The notes under the pieces were generated by a model. It made no database searches and had not been told where the DNA came from. It saw only the letters and a program-made list of their open reading frames with translations. Below are positions 28,801-40,705 of a stretch of DNA of 64,000 nucleotides, piece after piece; the first letter of the stretch is position 1; each line of letters begins with the position of its first letter. Source of the stretch: Lepidurus packardi. Its lineage: Eukaryota; Arthropoda; Branchiopoda; Notostraca; Triopsidae. Where the stretch lies: assembly GCA_023053545.1 (NCBI GenBank), contig JAKZAN010000006.1, forward strand, positions 2,423,001-2,487,000. Reading direction: 5' to 3'. Both the position numbers and the translations under genes were made by a program.

Positions 28801-31800
28801 CATATCGTGTTTAATAAGTTTCTTAGCCGTCTTTTATCTAGAATTTTGCGTATATTCAAGTTCTGCTTTATATGTCTACGCCGTCGTATTTGGTTGGCTA
28901 ACTTGATGAGAGACACGGAACAAGGTTTTGGAACTCACCTGTGCAATTCCAGACGCTTTTATCATCCCACGTTATAACCAAGTTCCCTAGGTCGAAAGTC
29001 ATAAAACCTTACGCGCTCTCTCTCCTTTCGGGCTTGCTCTCGACGGAGCTGCTTTCCATCATCTGACCTTATATTGGCTTTTAATTAGCCAGAGTCTTCC
29101 GAAGCGAGTTTCCCTTCGAGTTCCGCCCTATGCCTGTTTCCCACAGCAGTCTTATTGGGGAAAAGTAATGCGAACAATGCTACATAGACACGCCATGAGC
29201 TGATGCCTAATGAGCCCTGCAAAAGACCTTTGTGTTGCTCTCTCCAAAACAGAATTTCAATCTTTGTCCTTGACTCCCGGCGTATTCTAGCGCCTTTATT
29301 GTATTTTTTAAAACAACAGGTTTAAAACAACATGGAAAGGACATTAAGAGCAACAAAACTTCAATGTATACGTTGAAGCTTTGTAGCAAATAACGCGGTT
29401 AATTGTGCAAGCTCACCTTCCTAATCCACTAAAAGAAAATTAACTTAACAGGGAACGTAAACGTTGGTGTGTTTTTCCTCGTGTCCTCGTTTATCCATTA
29501 AGCAACACAAGCTTGTTTTTTTTACTGTTTGTTCTGCCACCCTGAATGTATATTAGGTTGTTAAAACTAAAAACCTGACAGTTGTAAACCATTCGGCAGC
29601 AATTTCAATGTCAATGGGAGAAATGCGCTTGTTGCTGCTTTTGAAAATTAAGCTTACAAAGCTTCCACCTTCCCTATTGTAAAGCATGAACGGCGGTATT
29701 GCCATATGTGAATAACAGCACTACTAAATAAACAGTCGTGTTTCCCATCGCTTCTTGGTTCGTTATTTTTATGGCTGCGTAATTAGGCTATAAAAATGAT
29801 ACCCCAGCAGTATTGTTTAAGTCCCGTTTTTGTGATTCCGCAGAAGATTCTTAGAGCGCTTGACGCTATTCATTTCGTCGCCAAGTTCGAGCGTGGTTCA
29901 GCAATTTGTATAAAGCAAAAGGAAAATTCACATATTGTTATGCTTTCAATGGCAATACTTAACAACATGTGCACTTAGTCGCGTAATAACGCCCTGAAAA
30001 TACGCAGGCCGCCGGGAGAAATATCGCATTATAGTATAGTGCATGGAGATGGGTTAAGCCTTGTATTCCTTGCCGCACAGTAGCAGTCCGCTTTCCCTCT
30101 TCAATATATTAAATTAGACATCGCTCTCTTCTGGTAAGCCGTAAAATCCATACTCCCGATCTAATGTCTGCCTCTGTCAGGTTCACCCTCTTCTCCGCCA
30201 TCCTATAGTCCGTTCTTTCCGCCAGAAGCATCCCGGAACGAAAGCTGCTGCGTTCCCAGTTCGGTATTACTTCTGTTTGAAAGACTCTCATAAAGCGCAT
30301 TTTTTTGCAATTAAAGCTTATGGGGGAGCTCGCTGAGCGCGTGTGTTAAGAATTTCCTCACAGCACTTGGCTTTACACAGCGGAAGTTCAATTTGGAAGC
30401 AGAAACGTCCTTATAGCTCGGAATTAAGTCCAGGTTTGTTAGCTACCTGCCAGTAAGCGTTCATTATTAGATATGTCAAGCAAAGTCCTTCGGTGGTGTC
30501 AAGTGCATTATAGCATAGACCTTTCGCCATCGGCGTGTAATACCGACTGTCATCGGGAATTGTCCCTGCCAGCTATTAAAAAAAAGTGGGTGGAGAATTA
30601 ATCCTCATTGACCCGCTGTAGGGCATTTGGCTGTATGCCCAGGAGTACCTGACACATAATACAGCAATACACATGGTGTATGTATAGGGGGGCATGCCAA
30701 GAGGGAAAGCTAAAATTGACAAGGAAACAACGAAACGAATCCGTCGTGGCGACCTCGCAATCGACATTTATTTAATGAGATTAGCAGGGTTGCTAGTCAC
30801 GGGACGAGAAAGCGGGTTGACAAGAAAATAGCTCATTACAACCTCTCTCTCCCCTTTATCGAATTTCTCTCTTCACCGAGATAGACTCGTCACCTTGCAG
30901 TATGTATAGCTGCGTAGGTTTACCGTAAAGCAAAGCCAACATCTAAGTCTAGAGCGACTTTTACGAGTTAAAAAGACATTGCTGAGTGCAAGTTTTCAGA
31001 AGTATAGGGAGTTCGGAGCTTTAAGGTTGCGAATGGCGCATGGCTGCTCCTAATCAACGTGATTAACGCTTCATTGGTACGCTGCCTTGTAGACTTTCTC
31101 GCTCAGCCCCGTGATCACGTTTTGAATAGTAACGAGATACAAACGGGGGAAGGTGCAGAATGCAGGGGTGAAAAGGTCTGGTAGCAGGTACCTTGCAAGT
31201 TTGATGAATTCTTTGTAGTCTATATTGCTTTAAGAATGACGAATTTTGTTCCAAATTGTTTTTATAGCCATTTATGCGAGTCATTGGTATGCGAGCCTTG
31301 TGGTTATGATGTCTCCGACGTACCGTACCATGGCGTGGCTTGTGGCGCTTGTTGTCATTGGCACTGTTATGTCCAAGTTTGAAAAAGTAAACAAAGCTGT
31401 TTGGTAGCAATGGATAAAGAAGCATCAGTGGCGTCAGAAAGTCACTTGTTTCTGTTTTGGGAGATTCTTTTCATTAACAGCTCCATTACTACTTCGCGCA
31501 TGTTATAGAGAAACAAATAACACAAAACAAGATTTATGTTCAATTTTTTTATTACCAAAATTTATACCCTTTAAGAGTAATATTCAAATTAGTTTAGCAT
31601 ATTAAATTCGTGCTTTTATGACAGAATCATTTAATAGTTCATGCATGATTCTCTGCGAGCCAGCACGTCGCACCACTCTTGAATCTAATAGCGTTGACCT
31701 AATATTTCACCTTTCTGTATCGGCGAGATAAAAGTATACGTTCGGTCTTACCCAGGGGTATAATGAAAGCCGTTTCTCAAAAAAATACGCGTGAGTAAAA

Positions 31801-34800
31801 GTTTCCGAACGTATAAAGAATAAAGATATTCACCTCACCCTGCCAAAAAAGTGCGAAAAAAAAAGTTTGAAACAAGCGTTATGAACGACCTCAGCTTTCC
31901 TGCTGTCTTAAAAAGAAAGAGCAAACTGAAATGTGAAAAGCAGAGATAACATTTCTTTCTCTAAATTTTTTCAAAGACTTTGCTCTCGATTGATCTTCTG
32001 CTTTGCAAACCACATGACGTCACTTCTTGTCTGATTTGACTGCCAAAGGATCTTTTGGGCTCATGCTTCATTTGGAGACTCATCAATTGAGTAGCACCAA
32101 ACTATAGGCCTAACATTTATAGTCATCTCTAATAATCGAGAAAATCGAGAAACACACTGTCGTAGTGGACGCATTAGGTATGTATTACACTTCTAGGTTT
32201 ACTATCAAGAATTGCATTTGTAGGGGTATAATGAAATGTGAAAAGCAGAGATAACATTTCTTTCTCTAAATTTTTTCAAAGACTTTGCTCTCGATTGATC
32301 TTCTGCTTTGCAAACCACATGACGTCACTTCTTGTCTGATTTGACTGCCAATGGATCATTTTGGCTCATGCTTCATTTGGAGACTCATCAATTGAGTAGC
32401 ACCAAACTATAGGCCTAACATTTATAGTCATCTCTAATAATCGAGAAAATCGAAAAACAAACTGTCGTAGTAGACGCATTACGTATGTATTACACGTCTA
32501 TGCCTACTATCAAGAATTGCATTTGTACATTACTAGTTAGTTTATTAGATATTAAGCAGGGACTCTTTTTAACGACTAAAAGTACCTCAGATGCTCGGTT
32601 AAATAAATGTCCTATTAAGATAAAGTAGTGTCGTATTTGAGTACTAATAGCAAAGCTAAAAATAAGTCGAGAAATTAACTCGTGAACATCTATCATAATG
32701 AGAACGAAAAACTGGAGCGAGCGTTAAAACAGGCAGAAAAAAGGGGGAAGGGTAACATTCTCGAGGGAAATTTTCCTAGGGCATCATGTTTTTTTTTTGT
32801 AACCTTTTTTTGATGAGAAAACCTAATAGGCCTATGTTGCCGGAATACCAATGAAGATGGATCTGGCAGATCAATCGTTGGCGCCACTTGGCCTTACTCT
32901 GCTATTCCGAACATGTGTTGGCAACTGTGTCAATCTGGAGGCTAGACCAAATTGAAAACAAAATCTCGCTTCAATAAATCTTTTTATTATTATCGAGGAC
33001 ATATAGTTCCTAGATAGAACTGAGAAAGAGCACTGCAGAAACTCCTCAAGTCTCTGGCAAATGCATCGTAACACTACAAATAATATAAATGAAGGACTCG
33101 TTTGAGAACACAGAACTTGGAAGAAAACTGTCCAGACCGGAAAACGGTCAGATTCTGCGTTCGCTTTGTGGCATGGCCGTGTCAAATATCCTGTATTATT
33201 CGTATGCCGTGGTTCAAGGGACTTGTTCCCTTGAGTGACTCCGCGTCATCCGAAAACGAAATGTGGCGCTCACTGTGAAAAGAACATTTCTGTCCAGTAA
33301 TGTCCTATACGGTTTCCGTGGAGCGTTTATGGCAGGGTTCACAAAGAGAATAGTATCGGCGTGTTGCATGTGCGTTTTATTTGAGGAAATTTTCTCACCT
33401 CGTCTTGGATCCTCGTAAAGCGGCAAAGGTCTTGCGGTTCGCTAGAGTTTTTTGCCAAGCGTCCCTTAGTCTAGATCCCAGAGCCGTCTTTAATCCTCAC
33501 ATTAATGACCCTCCTTTGCATATCCTCATCAAGTTTCTTCCTAAAACCCCTTTTTTTACTACCTCGCAATTCCTTTGCCTTTGACGTAGGAGTAGTTTCC
33601 TGCTTTTGTAAAGCAGGAAGTTAAGTTGAAGACAAGGTCTTACCAACGCTTCTCTAGTTTTTTCTCTTTACGAGACAAGGAAACGAGAAATCCAATTCTG
33701 GGTTGCCGCAGCTTTGCCGGTGAGCATTTCTACTCCGTCTAGTCACCTTTATAGGTTCCATTCTAGTTTCGGCCAGTGCTGGACCCAGAAAAAAGGGCGA
33801 AATATTTGGATGTGACTTTCTAATTAAGTATTGATTGTTCTGTCAACCTGCACATTATTTATAATGATATTCAGAGTCTCGCACTCTTGGCTCGCTCGAG
33901 CTTTTCAGGCTAGATGGAGGCCTGAGATTTAATTAATGAGCAGGGAGCAGGCTAGCATATAGACTTAAAATCGAGCAAGAAAACCCTGATTGAGGCCCTG
34001 CTATTAAGAGCTGTGTGGTTTTCTACTCGTATTAACGCAATCCCACATCAGGAAGCTTAAACTGAATCAAACTCTGTTTTATCTCATAGCAAAATTTTTA
34101 GATCTTTGTGGGATATATTATGCAAGACGGGAAATGAGCTCATACGAAGAAATAAAATATGAAACAGTAAGAAATGAATTTTGGTCAAAGCAAGCCACAC
34201 AAGCTTGTCTTTCCTCAGTTTTAACTTACAGATGCGTGGATAGCAGGTATATAGTCACGGTCCGCTAATTGATTTCTTTGTTATTCTGTTTGCAGTTCCT
34301 CCGGGTCCTCCCGTAATCAAGAACAAAGACGGTACAATTGTTCCCTCTGTAGCTGGGCCTTATTTAGAAGGAGAAATCTTGGAGTTATTCTGTGAAAGCC
34401 GAGGAGGTAAAGCTATAAGATAACGAATACGTATTACAAGTTGTAATCTGATGGATTTTATTTCTTTATTTCTTCCCTGTTTTTATTTTCTTTTTTTGCT
34501 TCCGGAATCTTAACGGGTAATCCAGCTCGACCAACTCCTAGCTTGTTGTGGTTCCGTGATGGGGAGTTATGGGATTCTTCCTACCATGAAATGGAAGGAA
34601 TGAAAGATAGCTCCACGTTTACGTACGCCACTAACGATGTTGTGCTCCAACGCTTGAGAAGAACCGATCTCAATACTATTTTGTCCTGTGAAGCGTCTAA
34701 TAACAACCTTACGTTACCGTCATCTTCCTTCGTTCTCGTCGACATGTTACGTGAGTAGACTTGCCACATGGAAATTCGCATACTTAAGTTGTTACTTGTT

Positions 34801-37800
34801 TCTTGCTTGCTTCGTAAACTGCGGCTTAGTTTTAGAAACTTCAATTACTTTAATGATGCAGAAGGCTTCCCATTTCGCAGAACTGTGACAAGACCAAAAT
34901 AAAAGCCTGATAACATTCGAGCTTCGACAACATCCTGAGCTTCTTTTTATTTATTTATTCTTACCCAAAATTGCTGAAGTTGTCCCTCACCAGAAAAAGT
35001 TTTCGTGTCCACTTTGTTAGGTCGACTACGTAAGTTGCATTGGTTAGAGTGTTTTCCGTTTCACTCGTGACCTTTCTTCGCCGTTTGACAATAAGGTTTA
35101 GTGTTCAGTCATTGATTCAACATGGAATGAAAAGCACGGGGAAATAAAACTCATTACGTTATTAGAGAAGTACGTAAAACGTGACGTTTCAAAGTAGAAT
35201 GATATGTATAAGTCCAGACTTTCCTTTTCTTATTTTACTTTCTTTTGAAATTTTGACAAGTTAAATCCTGGCTTTAACTCTGATGTTTTCTCTCCTTTCG
35301 TCGATTTATTGATATTTTACTTTATCTGATCATTAGGTTATAATTAGTGAAGGAATAGGCTATCAGTTTAGGCAGAAAATTAGACTACAATGTAGCCGCA
35401 TGCGGTTCGCTTGCTTTTTCAATAGGCATTATAGGGAAGTTATAGATCGGGGGTGCAATACAGTTATCGGCCCGTTTTCCAAAAGAATCGGGTCATTAAA
35501 AGAAGGATCTCTAATTCAGCATGTAACTTTCTCTTATGGAAAGTTGCTGAAAAGGAAGAACAAGCCAAGCAAGGCAACTCGAAAGAGAATGTTAACGTGT
35601 AAAATATTATCGACCGGATTACCATTGATACTATTATGGGTGACCCGCCTGAAGTGAACTTGGAACGTGCGTTTCTTAAGACCTTAAGAGCACTCTTAGT
35701 TCTCAAAAAACACGGTATATGCATAACAAAGACGTCCAAGACGAAACAAAACAGAAAGCGCTGCTGGCAAAGGAAGTTTTTTTCGTGGGTATATAAATAA
35801 ACTTGCGCACGTGTATAGTATATTTCCCCTGGTAGGGAGAAATCCCGTTCGGTTCCCTATAGGGACCGATGATATAACCTCTCGAGAAACTGTAACAGTC
35901 TTTCAGAATTGCTGTCCAGAGAAAAATTATGTGAAGCAAACGTTGAACACGGCTTAATTCCTTTGTGCGTGATTGATTTTTTTTTCTCCGCAGTGGTTCC
36001 TTTGGATGTGCGGTTAACGGACGGCGAGTCTTCGCTTCTTGCTCACAAAGACGCCATTTTTACGTGCGTGTCAGCTGGGTCTCGTCCGCCGGCCATGGTA
36101 ACATGGTACTTGAATGGCCGGCGATTGTCCGGCTCTTTGGACACCATTTCGCATAACGGAAATTCTACCACATCCTCAATTACATTGAGTCCGTCACCTA
36201 AAGACGGAGGTGCCGTGCTTACGTGTCGTGCGGAGAACGTCCGTCTTCCCGTTCCGCCTTTGGAAACTCACGTCAGATTAGAAGTTTTATGTGAGTAGGA
36301 ATCATTCGAAATAGCTTCTTCTGTATAGTTGGCTTCTACCCCTTTCTACTTAATATTCGTGTGAATTGGCAAGGTTTCTATGCTTCTTATATCGATTTCA
36401 GATGCGCCACAAGTGGATCTGGACCTGAAACCGCCCTCCGAAGAGACTGCCGAGGGAGACAGCGTCGTTATGACTTGCCGCATTGATGCTCACCCTCCAC
36501 ATACGCGTATAGAATGGAGACATAACGTAATTCTAAAATTCTACCGTTTCCAAGCTCGTATTTTAACTTTCTTTTCTGCTTTTTAGGGACGCGTCGTAAA
36601 AACGAACGATAAAAATATTGTTTTCCATCAAATCAGTAGATCCAACGCAGGGAACTACGAATGCCGAGCTGCCAATAGTCAGGGAGAAGGCAGTTCTCCT
36701 ATTGTCAACCTCCACGTCAATTGTAAGTCCTTCTTCTATTCACTTCACTTCCTTTTTTAAAACTATTTACGGCCTTCAAAATATTCTGAAAATGGCTTTA
36801 CATTTTTGTCGCTTCAGACCGACCAGTCTGCCGAAATAATACTAGCACAGTGTATTATGTACAGAAAGGAGAGCTTGTTGGGATTAAATGCGAGGTTTTG
36901 TCGCAACCTCCTCCGATCTATTACAAGTGGAGCATTAATTCAACCGTCGGTGTACGAACTTTAGATGTGCCCATTGAAAGTGCAGAAATCTTACATTTTA
37001 TGCCAACTTACTCCTATGATTATGGACAAATTACGTGTGTGGGTGGAAACAGTGTTGGAGAGCAGAAAAGTCCGTGCGTTTTCGGGATCAAGCCTGCAGG
37101 TAATGAAGCTTGTTAACGATATGGGCTCTTGTCAGTTTCCGTGTTGGGGACTTTGGTACATTTTAAGTTTGGTTAACACTAATAAATTGCTTTCTATAGC
37201 AGGTCCACCAGACAGGGTTTCCAGTTGCTCTATACATAACGCATCCACTCATTCCCTTACCCTCGTGTGCATTCCGCCGTCTTCCACACCTTCGCTAACA
37301 GTGCTCTATTCGTTAGCGATATGGGAAGCTTCTGCCAACGTGCCGGCGTTGCCGATGAATTTGGCCAACGTCACTAGTGCTCTCGAGCTTCCTATGCCGC
37401 CAGTGGGAATGATTCCGTTCAGAAATGTTAGCTCGGTTACCCCACGGTTCCTGATAATGGGACTTCAACCTGGGAAGGAATATCGAGCAATTGTCACAAC
37501 GGCCAACGCCAAAGGAAGAAGCATACCATTCCATTTAACCATTCAAACCCTGACGGAACCCCGAGGACAACCAACAATCTCCGATACAGGTAACACGCCG
37601 GGATGTTTAAATGGAGTTGCTTCGTCTTTGCAACCATAGCTACACAGCAGGCCTTCTCTAAAAGAAAATCTGCCTTCCTGCAGTTAAATTACTGGAATTC
37701 CAGAATAACCCTTCTTTCCTGTGGAAATTTGAAATTTAAAAACGAGACAGCTTGAGCTGGGGGTTGGCGTTTCTGGAATTTCAATTTGAAAACCGGGCGA

Positions 37801-39501
37801 ACAATTCACTTATTAAGGAAGCAGTTCCAATTTGCAGTTGGTGGAATCGGCAGTTCATGAAATCATTGATTTTCCCACTTTCCCGACTTCGAGTCAAGTC
37901 ACACTAAATGTGAAATTTATCTATTAAATCTTTGATGTTGAAAAATGCCTTAGCCGCTTTAGTATTTAGGCCATTACTTCGAGATGAGATTGTTCCCAGA
38001 AACGGCATTAAGCTTTAGCTTTAACTATGTATGCGTAGTACTATGCCAGCTAAAGTCCTTTTAATGTCCGGACGACAATGATGGCATTTTTGTAAGGGCA
38101 TTAACTAAAAGCGTGCATAGTGGGTTCTCACAAACGCAAAGGGTCTTTTACTACAACCGTGTACGCACTAATGTTCGCCTCTTTACATAGAGGAAACGCG
38201 GTTGGAAAAACACCTCTTGGCGCCGTAATGTACCGAACTGGCAGGGGGTATGCATTATCCTCAGGGACCTCGCAATGAAACTTACGCCCCCCCCTGATAA
38301 TCAAATAGCTACACTTAAGAGTTTTAGCTTTTTCTAAATAATTTTTTGTATTTGTACTGTTTTTTTATCTTTTTACTTCCTAAGAATGAAACTTACCCGT
38401 AGAATTCAGTGAACGCTTAGGATATTTTTTCCTTCACAGTTTGCATTGGTAAATAACTTAATCAAGCAAATTTTTGAGCGAAGCCCGCTCAACTTCGTAA
38501 TGAATTTCGAAAGAAATTAAATCTCGCTGGATCAGTTCCCATGGTTTCTTTTTTTTCTCACACACGGAGGGTTCGTCAGGCAGTTCCTTTGAATGCAAAA
38601 GAAAGTGTCCTTCAACAACCGCGACACCCAGTCGTGTCGGAACTTTATGGTTGCTAAGGCTTGTGCATTTGCAGTGCTATATGTAACATTATCGTATTTT
38701 CGAGAAGTTGTGTCTTGCATGTCTTAAGATTATGTTGCAGCGCAGGGTGTAATGTCGCGGACTATATAGCGCTCCCCGGTCTATATACCACCATACTGTA
38801 TTTCTTATTTTCTTATGTAGAATTTAGTCGACCTCTTTTGGTATGGACCCCTACCATTGTTACTGTTGTGGGCGTCGCTACTGCCTTACTCTTGCTAGCC
38901 ATTTTGATGGGCATCGTATTCCGGTCCCGGTGTCAGGCTAGATCTCGATCGCGACCCATAATGCTGGGCAAAGGCGAACAAATTGATATGCAAATTATGG
39001 ATGCGGAGTGGGAAGTTAAGAGTAATCGAAGAAAAGCTACATCGTCAAGTGGACGTGAGAATGGTCTGCTGAAGGGCGCAGTCGGGGACGAAGGTAATGT
39101 TCCATATCGTATGCTAATTAAACCGACATAATTATGCTAGGGGCTCTGTTAGTGTCTGAGACTCCTCTTATGGCCCTGGCTGTTATTGAGACGCCCAAGC
39201 CGGTGCCTGTTGTTGTACAATCATCTCCAAGCGAAGAAGTGGAATGTATGGTAAGCTGCCTTAGAAATCTGTACTTAACCTACAAAGGAAATTACAGCCT
39301 CCGAGTTAAGAATAAGGGGGGTAAATGCAAATGATCCTGTTTTGATAGGGTGCTTCTTCTTCTCAGTGGGTTTTCGGAGTATCTCCAGCCATCAGATGGA
39401 ATAGTCTGAATAGACCGCAGCGGCAACAACAACAGTCGCAAAATGTAGCAGCAGAATGTTGGGTCGACCATGTGACTGATGCCGGGAAGTCAGTTTTATG
39501 A
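16838..39501 (+). CDS. Sidestep-family immunoglobulin transmembrane receptor
   Basis: Thirteen exons: 16838-16937, 21307-21436, 22724-22974, 34296-34406, 34526-34750, 35994-36290, 36402-36526, 36587-36722, 36818-37099, 37203-37589, 38821-39093, 39141-39250, 39367-39501. They sum to 2562 nt (853 aa plus TGA). Order: signal peptide (1-23), V-type Ig1 with LPC, LWY and YRC (35-160), Ig2 (162-272), Ig3 (273-371), Ig4 (373-458), Ig5 opening with the family's PVC motif (459-550), FN3 (553-681), TM helix about 692-715, then a 138-residue tail. The 'YSVDAR' and 'YRCRVDF' strings and the VPP link into Ig2 are Sidestep hallmarks. In Drosophila, Side proteins mark axon paths and bind Beat receptors; a neuronal surface role here is inferred. 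Domain-joining introns are mostly phase 1. The last residues (KSVL) fit a class I PDZ ligand. Met5 (16850) is an alternative start. Which Side subfamily is unclear. Confidence 0.93.
16938..21306 (+). other. Intron 1 of the Sidestep-family gene
   Basis: Runs from GTAAGT at 16938 to a TTTAG acceptor, 4.4 kb, separating the signal-peptide exon from Ig1. It contains a poly-T tract (17812-17837). No nested gene is recognised. Confidence 0.8.
17812..17837. repeat. T-rich low-complexity tract
   Basis: Nine T, CTAC, then thirteen T, inside intron 1 of the Sidestep-family gene. Confidence 0.85.
21437..22723 (+). other. Intron 2 of the Sidestep-family gene
   Basis: 1.3 kb intron splitting the V-type Ig1 domain between the Trp-bearing and second-Cys halves (phase 2). 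I see nothing else in it. Confidence 0.85.
23131..23148. repeat. Poly-C tract
   Basis: Eleven C, A, then six C, within intron 3 of the Sidestep-family gene. Confidence 0.9.
31928..32527. repeat. Tandem duplication, two 295-bp copies
   Basis: Copy 1 is 31928-32222 and copy 2 is 32233-32527, period 305 bp. They differ by only a handful of substitutions, so the duplication is recent. Each copy contains a full TGACGTCA palindrome (32015-32022 and 32320-32327). The 15-nt join between the copies (32222-32236) also occurs at 31754-31768. That suggests a larger unit of about 468 bp was duplicated and then lost about 163 bp between two GAAA sites. No coding or transposon signature is seen. Confidence 0.9.
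34751..35993 (+). other. Intron 5 of the Sidestep-family gene
   Basis: 1.2 kb intron between the Ig2 and Ig3 exons (phase 1, GTGAGT donor). Nothing else is recognised. Confidence 0.85.
37590..38820 (+). other. Intron 10 of the Sidestep-family gene
   Basis: 1.2 kb intron between the FN3 exon and the transmembrane exon (phase 1). No additional exon is supported in it. An alternative exon giving a secreted form would be expected here if one exists, but I do not see one. Confidence 0.8.
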
Positions 39502-39634
39502 TAAGGATGAATGAATAAATTTTTTCTTCTTTTAAGTAAGCTTCCTTTTTTAGCGTATAAGGGTTGTACTTCCTCTGGATCGTGTGATCATCTTTCATCT
39601 TTGCAATGAGCAATGATCTTCCCTTTTCTTAATC

Positions 39635-39640
39635 AATAAA
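39635..39640 (+). terminator. Polyadenylation signal for the Sidestep-family gene
   Basis: AATAAA 134 nt after the stop codon, followed by T-rich sequence. A second AATAAA at 39514-39519 lies only 13 nt after the stop and is a less likely alternative. Confidence 0.55.
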
Positions 39641-40705
39641 CATTATTTTGTTAATTTGTGCTGCCGTTGAATCTTCAAAGCTTTAAAATAACACCAGCAA
39701 GACAGAGAACCAAAACGCTTATAGCACGAATAAGGAAAAATAAAACGAAAAGAAGATAACTAAGGCAATTTGGCGACTGATGCATTTTTAAGGTAAATAG
39801 CCTTCTTAGTGTCTTTAAGGAGACTATGGCTTGAAAAATGATAGGCTGTTTTTGGTCTTTAATGACGCTTTAAGGTGATAAGATAGTATAAAAAAGATGG
39901 GCAAGGAGCAAAGGGCGAAATTGCTTTTTCTCAAGCTCGAATACAAAGAAGCCCGTGCCTTTTTATTCTTTTTTTCCCCTTTCCCCCTTCGTTTAGCCTA
40001 ATGGCATGGATCCTTACTTAACATTTCTTCAAAGATTGAGGAGAAAGACGTGGGTTTTTTTTGGATGCTTCTCATTTTCCGTAGCTTGGGTAATCAAGGA
40101 AGAAGTCTCGCGATAAAATTCGCATACCTACTTGAAAGCCCTTTTTGTCTTCCAGGAGTACGCCCTCGAGTCTCATTCAATCAAATCGGGGGCTCCACTT
40201 ACCCTTTGTTTGAGTACTGTATTCTAATTCATATTTTGAGGTGGTGTTACAAATAGAAACCGCTGTGTTTGATGGAGGCGGATGTAGTCGATAATATATT
40301 ATATTCTATGAACGGTAGGAGGAAAATTCCGGCTTGCGACAATGTAATCCGTGATTCCAGTAAGCGATTAACGCGGAATATTAACCAATAGCTATGTTAG
40401 CAACTCAAAAGTCAGTAAGAAGGGAAAACCCATACCAAAAGTCCTTGGCCCTGTCTGCGACAAAGGGGAAATACGATACGATAATTTCCGGTTTCCTTTT
40501 TCGCGCTTCTCACATCCGCGTCCGCTCCATTTCCAGCGTTTCAAGTAACGCGGCTGAAGTGAACGATGGCAGCAGCGTCAGTGTATTGTTTGTTGACGTG
40601 TGTTTCGCAGATGTGAACAGTTTGGGTGGAGGCTTTTTTTTCAAAGTTATTTTCAAAGTTAGGCCCCAAGTTGTTCCTTATTTTGTGTATATCCCTTGTG
40701 CTACT
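39641..40705. other. Intergenic between Sidestep-family gene and HIP1
   Basis: About 1 kb holding the end of one gene and the presumed promoter and 5' UTR of HIP1. The HIP1 reading frame stays open upstream to an ATG at 40394, but that extension has no recognisable homology. Confidence 0.6.

Larger units (their letters stand above)
22975..34295 (+). other. 11.3 kb intron 3 of the Sidestep-family gene
   Basis: Begins GTAAGT at 22975 and ends with a TTTGCAG acceptor. It is by far the longest intron in the window and separates Ig1 from Ig2 (phase 1). It contains a poly-C tract (23131-23148) and a 295-bp tandem duplication (31928-32527). Open frames inside, such as 26283-26603 (-) and 31063-31425 (-), show no recognisable domain. 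It could hold enhancers or a non-coding gene, but I see none. Confidence 0.8.

Noticed and set aside
31063..31425. 120-codon ATG-initiated open frame on the minus strand inside Sidestep intron 3
   Set aside because: No similarity recognised and basic, low-information composition; chance is sufficient.
34688..34888. Open frame starting inside the Ig2 exon and running through its donor
   Set aside because: It is a shifted frame over the Ig2 coding exon and the start of intron 5.
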